Shown here one piece after another: positions 8,804 through 15,885 of a stretch of DNA of 64,000 nucleotides. The notes under the pieces were generated by a model that was not told the DNA's origin, did no database searches, and saw nothing but the letters and a program-made list of their open reading frames with translations. The first letter of the stretch is position 1. Each line of letters begins with the position of its first letter. Location: assembly GCA_964462035.1 (NCBI GenBank), contig CAYXAP010000039.1:17373-81372 (forward strand), written 5' to 3'. Origin of the DNA: UBA1660 sp964462035. GTDB taxonomy: Bacteria; Myxococcota_A; Polyangia; Polyangiales; Houyiibacteriaceae. Both the position numbers and the translations under genes were made by a program.

Positions 8804-9223
8804 TCAGCCCTCGTCCACCCATTGGGTGACGATGACGTGGTCGCTCGGCGTGGCGGCGTCGCCGCTGCGCTCGGCGGTGATTTCGAGCTGGAAACGCTCC
8901 AGCGGTGTGGCGGCGTGCATCCGCCCTTCACGATACTCCGGTTCGTAGATGAGCTCACCCACCCGCACCGGCGCGTCGTCTCCGTCCCCCCGGAACCAGA
9001 CCACGTAGGTCCGCATGTCCGGGTCGAGGCGCGCCGGCGGCGGCAGGTCGCTCGCCGAAACGGTGACCAGGCGGGCGCCGCCCTCGATGGGCTCGACGGT
9101 CACGAGGCCGCTCACGGAGCCGTGATCGCCCTGGCCGGCCAGGGGCACGCGGACGGGTCCCGCGCAGGCGGCCAGCAGGCCCGCGAGGGCGATCAGAGCG
9201 GCGGTGGTGTGGGGGCGAATCAC
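8804..9223 (-). CDS. Small lipoprotein, hypothetical
   Basis: A 139-residue predicted lipoprotein. The start is GTG at 9223 and the signal peptide ends in lipobox LAAC (LIALAGLLAACAG). The mature domain is beta-rich (RTYVVWFRGDGDDAPVRVGEL...RFQLEITAERS), reminiscent of the small anti-sigma-like or Ig-like lipoproteins common in this group. No family is recognised. It precedes efp by 42 bases on the same strand and is divergent from the coiled-coil/TPR gene at 9375. Confidence 0.8.
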   Translation of the reverse strand: MIRPHTTAALIALAGLLAACAGPVRVPLAGQGDHGSVSGLVTVEPIEGGARLVTVSASDLPPPARLDPDMRTYVVWFRGDGDDAPVRVGELIYEPEYREGRMHAATPLERFQLEITAERSGDAATPSDHVIVTQWVDEG

Positions 9224-9374
9224 GAACGATCTCGGGGGTGCAGGCTCGGTGGGTCCCCAGGGGCCCGATGAGCCGACGCCCGCTTGTAAAAGAGGGGACG
9301 CAGGGCGTCAACCGGTCCAGCGAACGGCCTCTCGGGGCTTGCAGGGGCCGCTTTCGGGGGGTACGGGCAGGGCG

Positions 9375-10262
9375 ATGCGCGACGCTGACGAGGAGATCCG
9401 CGAGATCAAGCGCGAGATCATCGAGTCCCGGGGCTTGACGATCAAGACGAACAACCTCGTCAACTCGCTGGGGGCGGACGTGAAGTCCATCGCCAAGCGG
9501 CAGGCGGGCTACGAGCGTCGCTTCAACTGGAACGGCGGCGTGTTCCTCGTGGTCGTGGCCGTCATCTCCTTCGCTGGCCTCAAGCTGGCGTCGGACGCCC
9601 GGATCCGCGAGATCGAGTCCGAGATGGGCCACCTGGACCGGCAGGTCGAGGAGCTCGAGGAGGAGCTGGCCGAGGAGACCCGCCGCGCCGAGGAGCGTGC
9701 CCGGGCCGAGGCCAAGGCCGGTGCCTTCTACGACCTCATCCGGCAGCAGCGCCGGCAAGAGGTCGTCGACCAGTACGAGGACGTCCGCGGCGAGAAGCTC
9801 TCGCAGGCCGAGGCGGCCTTCTTCCGGGACACCTACGACCGCTTCCGTCTCGACCTGAGCGTGGCGGCCTACCAGAACGGTCTCGAGATGATGCGGAACG
9901 GCCGCTACGCCGAAGCCGCCGAGCGCTTCCAGGAGGCCATCCGCCTCCGAGACGAGGCGGCCCACATCCCGTCGGTCAAGTACCACCTCGCCCGCGCCCT
10001 CCGGAAGCTGGACCGGCAGAGCGAGGCCATGGTCTACGCCCGTCAGGTCGTGGAGCAGAACATCGATCGCGACCTCCAGGACGACGCGACCTGGTTGCTC
10101 GCCCTCTGCGCCGAGGAGCTCGACGACATCGACACCGCGCGCGCCTCGCTTCGCCGGCTGATCAACCGCTGGCCCCGGAGCGCGCTCGCGCGCGAGGCCC
10201 GCCCGAAGCTCCGCGAGCTGACCCGCCGCGCGATCCGCGGCCGCCAGACCGAGAGCGACTGA
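9375..10262 (+). CDS. Membrane-anchored coiled-coil/TPR protein
   Basis: A 295-residue protein with an N-terminal cytoplasmic helical segment, one transmembrane helix at about residues 53-71 (GGVFLVVVAVISFAGLKLA), a strongly charged coiled coil (about 76-116, Glu/Arg-rich heptads) and TPR-like repeats from about 165 to 285 (NGRYAEAAERFQEAIRLRDEA and two more). The layout resembles YbgF/CpoB- or YfgM-type periplasmic TPR proteins tied to envelope machinery, but the family cannot be fixed from sequence alone. The next gene starts 14 bases downstream, so they are probably co-transcribed. Confidence 0.87.
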   Translation: MRDADEEIREIKREIIESRGLTIKTNNLVNSLGADVKSIAKRQAGYERRFNWNGGVFLVVVAVISFAGLKLASDARIREIESEMGHLDRQVEELEEELAEETRRAEERARAEAKAGAFYDLIRQQRRQEVVDQYEDVRGEKLSQAEAAFFRDTYDRFRLDLSVAAYQNGLEMMRNGRYAEAAERFQEAIRLRDEAAHIPSVKYHLARALRKLDRQSEAMVYARQVVEQNIDRDLQDDATWLLALCAEELDDIDTARASLRRLINRWPRSALAREARPKLRELTRRAIRGRQTESD

Positions 10263-10276
10263 CGTACGCTGGAGCC

Positions 10277-11923
10277 ATGACGGCTCCACGCAGACTGGCG
10301 ATTGGCGGTGTGATCGCCATCGTGGTGCTGGGAGCCGTGGGGGGCTTCGCGGCGGTCTGGCGCGAGCGTTCCGTGAGCGCCGCCGAGTCGGCGTTCCTCG
10401 AGACCGTGGCGGTGCTCGATCTCGAGGTCGTGCTTGCCGAAGTGCTCGCGCGTCGGGACGAGGGGCTCGTCGATGACGCGGTGCTCGGCGAGTGGCTCGC
10501 TCGAGCTCTCGAGTACGAGCTGCCCCACCGGCTGCGGCTGATTCCCGGCGACGCGTTGGATGCAGCGCCGCTCGGCGACGAGGTTCAGGTCGCCTGGGCC
10601 GGAGGCTTCGAGGCCTACGACCGCTACCATGTCGTGAGGGACGGGTTCGTGTCCGTGCCGGACGGCGCGCACCAGCTCTTGGCCTGGCGCTTCGGTCCCT
10701 CGGTCGCGCTCGTCAGCCGTGGCCCCGATGGCTCCTGCGAGACCTGGCCGCGGCCCATCTACGCGCACGAGAGCGACCGGTGTACGGAAGCCGTGGTCCG
10801 TGACGGCGGGACGCTCCTCTTTTCCGACGGCGAGCTCGATTGGTATCGGCGCGACCAGAGCATCCAGCCGGATTGGGTGGAGCTACACACCAACGGCTGC
10901 TGGGGCCTGTCCGATGCGCACGTCGCGCTGGTCGACGATGGGGGAGCCACGCTGGTCCTCGCCGACGGAACCCGCGTAGGGCTCGAAGGGGAGTGCCCAT
11001 CCGGGCCGTGGTTCGTAGGCATCCGGAGCGCACTCTGGAGCGCAGAGGGCCGATGGCGCCTGCTTCGAGAGGGACCGCCGGTCGAGGGGGAGGGCCACGC
11101 CGAGCGCTGGGGAGAGCGCTTCGTGGTCCGCCTGGCCGACGCGGTCGAGGTCCGGGCGATGGCCGATGGCGCAGTCCTCCATCGGCGCCCTTTCGACGGT
11201 GTCGCGGTCGTCCGGCCGGCTGGCGATTGGCTCGCGATCGGCGGCGAGGGTGGTGCCTGGCGCTGGACTCCAGGACGAGAACCCACGCGAGCGAGCGACC
11301 GGCCGGTCCACACCATCGGGGTCGTGCCCCCGCACCTGGATCCCAACGCCCCCTTCGCCTTCGGCGGGCCGTGGGGCAGCACCAGCGACGCTCCCGAGCC
11401 GACCCAGTGGGGACCACTGCCCGCGGCGGCCCCGATCGTTCCGGCCGAAGACGCCCTCTTGATGCTCGCCGACGGAGCCCTACAGGTGCGCCTGCCGGGA
11501 GCGGACCGGTTGCCATGGCAGCTGGCCACCAGCCCGGCCGATCTGGCGGATGCATCTGTGGTCGCCGTGCGTCCGGCGGGGCGCGGGTGCGAGGTGCAGG
11601 TGGACGGAGAGGTCGTGACGAGGCGTGCGGACTGCCCCGACGAGGCCTTCGCCAGCGACGATGGGCGATGGGTGGCGATGGTCGCGTCGTACGAAGAAGC
11701 GGGCGAGCTGCGCCACGTATCCACCGTCATCGCGGTCGACTCATCTCACAGCCTCGCCATCCCGGGAGTCGTCCAGGGCTTCTTCCCGGACGGGGATGTG
11801 TCGACCGAGCTCCTCGGCGGCGTTCGGCTCCGCTGGCCGGTCACGCTCGAGCGTCAGCTCGCGCTCGCCTGTGCGTTGGTCGAGTCGTCGGACCCGCGCT
11901 GCCTCGCGGCCGATGGCGAGTGA
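10277..11923 (+). CDS. Membrane-anchored secreted hypothetical protein
   Basis: A 548-residue protein with an N-terminal signal-anchor helix (about residues 8-28, LAIGGVIAIVVLGAVGGFAA) and a large extracytoplasmic domain. That domain is beta-rich with many Trp and Gly residues (for example GGEGGAWRWTPGREP and DGRWVAMVASYE), suggestive of a propeller-like fold, but without a recognisable repeat signature. It follows the coiled-coil/TPR gene by 14 bases and converges on the zinc-ribbon gene with a 9-base gap. Function unknown. Confidence 0.82.
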   Translation: MTAPRRLAIGGVIAIVVLGAVGGFAAVWRERSVSAAESAFLETVAVLDLEVVLAEVLARRDEGLVDDAVLGEWLARALEYELPHRLRLIPGDALDAAPLGDEVQVAWAGGFEAYDRYHVVRDGFVSVPDGAHQLLAWRFGPSVALVSRGPDGSCETWPRPIYAHESDRCTEAVVRDGGTLLFSDGELDWYRRDQSIQPDWVELHTNGCWGLSDAHVALVDDGGATLVLADGTRVGLEGECPSGPWFVGIRSALWSAEGRWRLLREGPPVEGEGHAERWGERFVVRLADAVEVRAMADGAVLHRRPFDGVAVVRPAGDWLAIGGEGGAWRWTPGREPTRASDRPVHTIGVVPPHLDPNAPFAFGGPWGSTSDAPEPTQWGPLPAAAPIVPAEDALLMLADGALQVRLPGADRLPWQLATSPADLADASVVAVRPAGRGCEVQVDGEVVTRRADCPDEAFASDDGRWVAMVASYEEAGELRHVSTVIAVDSSHSLAIPGVVQGFFPDGDVSTELLGGVRLRWPVTLERQLALACALVESSDPRCLAADGE

Positions 11924-11932
11924 CCGAGCCAG

Positions 11933-12511
11933 TCAGTCCAGCGGGAGCTTCGCGAGGCTCTCGATGGCGCGCTCGATGCGGCCGCCGAAGGTCGCGGGAA
12001 CCGGCCCGAAGCGGTGCTTCGTTCCGTCGAGCAGGCCCTCGACCTTCACACGGCCGTCGGGCTCCGCCGTGAAGGCGAGGTGGCTCTGGCCCTCGCGAAG
12101 CCTCGGCTCTCGCGACCGGCTCACCACGAGCTCGTTCGACGAGAAGCTCGCGCCGAGCTTTGCGTCGAAACCGCGCTCTCGGAGGAGCGCGACCAACGCG
12201 CGCAAGGGCTCGAGGTGAACGTCTCCCGCGTGGTCTTGGAGAAGGATCTGCACGACCTCCCATGACATCTCGAGGTCCGCGGTCTCGGAGCCGACCTTCC
12301 AGGGCGGCACCAATCGCACCAGTGGCTCGGGTGGGCGTTCGTCGACCCGCGCCAGCGTGTCCAGGTCCGGGCGCGCGAAGATGGCGTCGCAGCTTCGGCA
12401 ACGCGAATAGCAGGACGCCTTGGTCGGACCGAGCTCGCGGGCTTCGGTCGCCACCGCGAGCACCGAATGCTCGGCGATGCCCGGCTCACCACATTCGGGA
12501 CAGGCTCGCAT
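11933..12511 (-). CDS. Zinc-ribbon hypothetical protein
   Basis: A 192-residue, apparently cytoplasmic protein. The N-terminus has a CPEC...CRSC pair (Cys4/Cys7 and CRSCDAIF near residue 38) typical of a zinc ribbon. The rest is mixed alpha/beta with no family I recognise. The ATG at 12511 lies 2 bases after the stop of the upstream MopE-like gene, so the two are an operon despite very different products. The reading frame continues upstream, but that is antisense-type shadow of the neighbour. Confidence 0.8.
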   Translation of the reverse strand: MRACPECGEPGIAEHSVLAVATEARELGPTKASCYSRCRSCDAIFARPDLDTLARVDERPPEPLVRLVPPWKVGSETADLEMSWEVVQILLQDHAGDVHLEPLRALVALLRERGFDAKLGASFSSNELVVSRSREPRLREGQSHLAFTAEPDGRVKVEGLLDGTKHRFGPVPATFGGRIERAIESLAKLPLD

Positions 12512-12513
12512 GG

Positions 12514-14736
12514 TCACCAGCGACAGGGCGTGCAGTGGCCGTAGTCGCCGCTGAAAGTCCCGCTGGCTGGCCGAGTGCGGGACGCGGAGACCCCCTCCAC
12601 ATAGAGCGCTGGGGTGGCTCCACCACCGACGACGGCCATCTGGTAGCGCGCATGGTTGGCTCCGCGAACGTAGAGAGTATCCAGCCAGTCCGTGTCGTTG
12701 TAAGTGGTGGATACGGTACCCCCGCAGCTGGTGCCCTGGGCGCTCGCCGTGATCTGGCCGTAGTTGTTGCGAACGCCGACCAGGATGTCCCGCACCGTGG
12801 AATCCGTGGAGCGACAAGCCAGGGGTAGCTGCGACGACTGCCCCCGCTGAACGGGACCGCCGGGCGTGAGCTCGTAGAGCCGTACGTACCCCGTCGCGAT
12901 GAAGTAGATGGCGGCATATCCGTAGGTGCCGGAGTCGGTGACTGCGAGGCCGTAGTCGGAGTTGCTGCCAATCGCTTGTTTCGGCGTGATCAACACCCCG
13001 ATGTAGCCCGCGAAGGAGGCGCCGCCGAACGAGAAGTCGGCGGCAATGGAGGTGGACGAGCCCCAGTCCATCAGCGTGCTGCCATCATCGAGGAACGCCA
13101 GGCCTGGTCCAGAGCTGTTCCCGAGGCGGTACCGATTGCCGGACAGAGAGGTCGTGCCGAGCCGCTGCTCGTTGAATCGACCGGGCAAGCCCGCGCCCGG
13201 CATCTCCCAAAACGAACATGTCGGCGCCCAGGTGCCTTCGTCCGTCCGGGCGTCGCAGTCGTCGTTGAGGTGGTCGCAGCTCTCCGAGGTCGGAGCGACG
13301 TAGGTACCACCACACACGAGCGAGCTTCCATTGCACACGGTGCTGCCCGCCGTGCACTCGCCGGTGTTCGTGCCGCAGCTACCGCCGACACCCGGAATGT
13401 CGGTGTCGGCGTTGTCGGGCACTCCGTCGCAGTCGTCGTCGATCCCGTTGCAGGCCTCGGCGCGGGGGCCGACGGCGCCGGTGCAGGTGCCCCAGGCGCC
13501 GTCACTACAGGTCTGCGTGCCGTACTCGCATCGCCCTTCGTCGGTGTCGCCGCAATTCTGGGTCGCGCCGTTCGTGCAGCCGCAGCCTTCGTCCACGGCA
13601 CCGTCGCAGTCCTCGTCCGACAGGCCGGCGGCACAGCTTTCGGTGCCGGGCAGGACCACGCCCGGCTCGTCCTCGCAGTCGCGGGGCCACGCGCCGCCGG
13701 TGCAGGTCTGGAGGACCGAGCTGCACGCGCCGACGTCCATCCCACATCGACGGGTGGTGCCGCTGCGGCACTCGCAGCCCTCATCGATCATGCCGTCGCA
13801 GTCCTCGTCCTGGCCGGGATCGTCGTTGCAGTCCTCGGGGGTCGGCTCGACCACGCCGCCGCACGAAGCGGTCCAACCGGTCAGCGTGCAGATCTGGGTA
13901 CCCGGACGGCAGTTGCCGACGCCGCTGCGCGCCGTGGCCGACCCGCACTCGCGAGTGGAGCCCTCGGGCGTGCAGGGGCAACCCTCGTCGATCTCGGAGT
14001 TGCAGTTCTCGTCGGTCGTGCCCTCACAGACCTCGGGGACACCCGGGTTGATCGAGCTGCGGGTGTCGTCGCAGTCGGTGGGCTGCACGGCGTAGCCGCT
14101 CGGCGCGGAGCAGGCGATGATCGAGTCGTCGGGCACGCCGAAGTCGTCGCCGTCACGGTCGCGGTAGTAGGTCTCGTTCGGGTTCTCGTCGATGTCGCCG
14201 TCGCAGTCCTCGTCCCCGTTGCCGCACACATCCACCGCCTCGGGACCGATGCCGTCGCGAGTGTCGTCGCAGTCGAGGCCGCAGATCAGGCGGCCGTCGT
14301 CGTCCTGGCGGCAGCACTCGTCACTCGCGTAGCCGTCGCCATCGCCGTCGGGGCCGAGGGTGGTGTCGTCACAGTCCTCGTCGTGGCCCATCGAGTCGCA
14401 GACCTCGGGGTTCCCCGGGTAGCGGTTCGCGTCCGAGTCGTCGCAGTCATCGCCGCCACAGGCCACGTCCTCGAAGCCGTCCCCGTCCCCGTCCACGCAC
14501 TCGCCCGAGCAGGTCATCGACGCTTCGTCGCAGTTGGTCGGGCAGGGGGGGTCACCCGGCATGCACGTGCCCTCGACGCAGCGCTCCACCCCGTTGCAGT
14601 ACACGCCGTCCGTGCAATCCGAGTCGGTCTCACACGGGCTGTCGATCGACCCGTCGGGCGCCGAGCCACCATCGTCACCACAGGCCACGACCGTGAAGAC
14701 GAGGAGGGTGGCAGAGGCAATGGAAGCGAAGCGCAT
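12514..14736 (-). CDS. MopE-like Asp/Cys-rich repeat lipoprotein
   Basis: A 740-residue surface lipoprotein. The signal peptide ends in VVAC followed by GDDGG. Residues about 30-500 are repeats of the putative metal-binding motif seen in MopE-type proteins: DxDCDDxxxxxxPGxxEVCxxxxDEDCD blocks, Cys-rich spacers, and GDGD-type calcium-loop-like segments. From about residue 500 the composition changes to a Ser/Gly/Tyr-rich, beta-type C-terminal domain ending in a CTPC motif. These repeats are generally credited with metal binding, but the role here is unknown. It is the longest of the four such proteins in the window and the only one with this large C-terminal domain. The ATG at 14736 gives a clean lipoprotein signal. 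Confidence 0.92.
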   Translation of the reverse strand: MRFASIASATLLVFTVVACGDDGGSAPDGSIDSPCETDSDCTDGVYCNGVERCVEGTCMPGDPPCPTNCDEASMTCSGECVDGDGDGFEDVACGGDDCDDSDANRYPGNPEVCDSMGHDEDCDDTTLGPDGDGDGYASDECCRQDDDGRLICGLDCDDTRDGIGPEAVDVCGNGDEDCDGDIDENPNETYYRDRDGDDFGVPDDSIIACSAPSGYAVQPTDCDDTRSSINPGVPEVCEGTTDENCNSEIDEGCPCTPEGSTRECGSATARSGVGNCRPGTQICTLTGWTASCGGVVEPTPEDCNDDPGQDEDCDGMIDEGCECRSGTTRRCGMDVGACSSVLQTCTGGAWPRDCEDEPGVVLPGTESCAAGLSDEDCDGAVDEGCGCTNGATQNCGDTDEGRCEYGTQTCSDGAWGTCTGAVGPRAEACNGIDDDCDGVPDNADTDIPGVGGSCGTNTGECTAGSTVCNGSSLVCGGTYVAPTSESCDHLNDDCDARTDEGTWAPTCSFWEMPGAGLPGRFNEQRLGTTSLSGNRYRLGNSSGPGLAFLDDGSTLMDWGSSTSIAADFSFGGASFAGYIGVLITPKQAIGSNSDYGLAVTDSGTYGYAAIYFIATGYVRLYELTPGGPVQRGQSSQLPLACRSTDSTVRDILVGVRNNYGQITASAQGTSCGGTVSTTYNDTDWLDTLYVRGANHARYQMAVVGGGATPALYVEGVSASRTRPASGTFSGDYGHCTPCRW

Positions 14737-14836
14737 GGCCCCTATTTGGACTGGTTTGGAGCGCAACCGCAAGCCGGGCAGTGAGTCTCGCTCCGGGAAG
14801 GGAGTGCGCGAACGGACGCCAGCCCCGTCGAGAGGC

Positions 14837-15757
14837 TCAGGCGCGGCCGACGAAGCCGACGTTCGACGCGATGTCGAAGACGCCGCGGCGCTTGGCGGCC
14901 GCGAGCACGCGTAGCGCCTCACGGTAGCCGCGCTGCAGCAGCTTGCGGGCTTCGCGGCGGCTCGTGAACGAGAACTCGCCGAGGTCCGGCGCGACGTCGA
15001 GGACGGTCACGTTCGGGTTGGTCTGGTGCAGTAGGTCGATGCCGCGGCGCTCCTTCTCGGAGAGCACCACGTTGAGCGACTGGCGACCGACGGCGAAGGG
15101 GCCGCGGTGGGCGATGCTCTTCTCGTCGTTGCCGCTGACGTGCGGTCGGTAGACGTTCGAGATCACCACGACGTCGGCGCCGGCGTTCACCGCGAGGTCG
15201 AGGCTCAGCGTTCGCGTGAGCTCACCGTCGACGTAGAAGCGGTCGCCGATGCGCTTGGGGCGGAAGAGGAGGGGGGCGCAGCACGACGCGGCGACCGCCT
15301 CGCTGATGGGGACGTCCTGGCGCTTGCCGCGGCCGAAGACCGCCCGGCCGCGGCCGTCGATGTCGGTCGCCGTGACGTAGAGCTCCCGGTCGAGCTGCCG
15401 GAAGTCGTCCATCGGCAACGCCTTACGCAAGTGCTTCTGGAAGCGGTCGATGCTGAACACGCCGCTGGTGAGCCAGCCGGGGCTGGCCAGCTGCTCGAGG
15501 TTCGGCAGGCCCAGGAAGTGGCGCCACGTGAGCATCGCCGGCCCGCGTCGTCGCATCGGCCAGGGGCGGAGCCAGTCGACCATCTCGTCCGCCTTCACTC
15601 CCTGGGAGCAGAAGGCCGCGACCACCGCGCCGGTGGAGGCGCCCACGAAGATGTCGGGGCGTAGGCCGAGCTCCTCGATGGCTTTGAGGGCACCCAAATG
15701 GGCGATGCCCTTGGTGGCTCCTCCGGAGGCAACGAACGCCAATCTGGGTCGACTCAT
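14837..15757 (-). CDS. Patatin-like phospholipase
   Basis: A serine lipid acyl hydrolase of the patatin/RssA family, 306 residues and probably cytoplasmic. It has the anion-hole loop ASGGATKG (usual form GGGxxG) at about residue 12, the nucleophile elbow GASTG at about residue 40, and the dyad aspartate in DGE (about residue 177). No signal peptide is present. The ATG at 15757 has AGGA at a good distance. Upstream are a sigma-70-like promoter and a GACAC/GTGTC inverted repeat (15836-15848). The substrate is not predictable. Confidence 0.93.
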   Translation of the reverse strand: MSRPRLAFVASGGATKGIAHLGALKAIEELGLRPDIFVGASTGAVVAAFCSQGVKADEMVDWLRPWPMRRRGPAMLTWRHFLGLPNLEQLASPGWLTSGVFSIDRFQKHLRKALPMDDFRQLDRELYVTATDIDGRGRAVFGRGKRQDVPISEAVAASCCAPLLFRPKRIGDRFYVDGELTRTLSLDLAVNAGADVVVISNVYRPHVSGNDEKSIAHRGPFAVGRQSLNVVLSEKERRGIDLLHQTNPNVTVLDVAPDLGEFSFTSRREARKLLQRGYREALRVLAAAKRRGVFDIASNVGFVGRA

Positions 15758-15798
15758 GCAGTGTTCCTGAGATCCTCCCCCCGAAGGCCAGCTACACA

Positions 15799-15829
15799 CT
15801 TATAGGTCGTTTTGCCCCCCAATCGTCAA
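15799..15829 (-). promoter_or_regulatory. Candidate sigma-70-type promoter of the patatin gene
   Basis: On the minus strand a TTGACG -35 box (15829-15824) is followed, after an 18-19 base spacer, by CTATAA/TATAAG (15805-15799). The start codon of the patatin gene is 42 bases further on. This is the best-looking promoter I could find by eye in the window. Confidence 0.45.
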
Positions 15830-15835
15830 GTCCCC

Positions 15836-15848
15836 GACACCAAGTGTC
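15836..15848. promoter_or_regulatory. Inverted repeat upstream of the patatin promoter
   Basis: GACAC-CAA-GTGTC is a perfect 5-base-arm inverted repeat just upstream of the proposed -35 box. It could be an activator or repressor site, but short palindromes are common, so this is speculative. Confidence 0.3.
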
Positions 15849-15885
15849 ACCTGGGCGTGGCCCCCTCCGAGGGTATGGTAGGCCG

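Noticed and set aside
12976..14784. Plus-strand open frame of about 600 codons
   Set aside because: It is antisense to the MopE-like gene. Asp-Cys-Asp codon repeats read backwards as Val/Ala-rich runs, which makes long open antisense frames.
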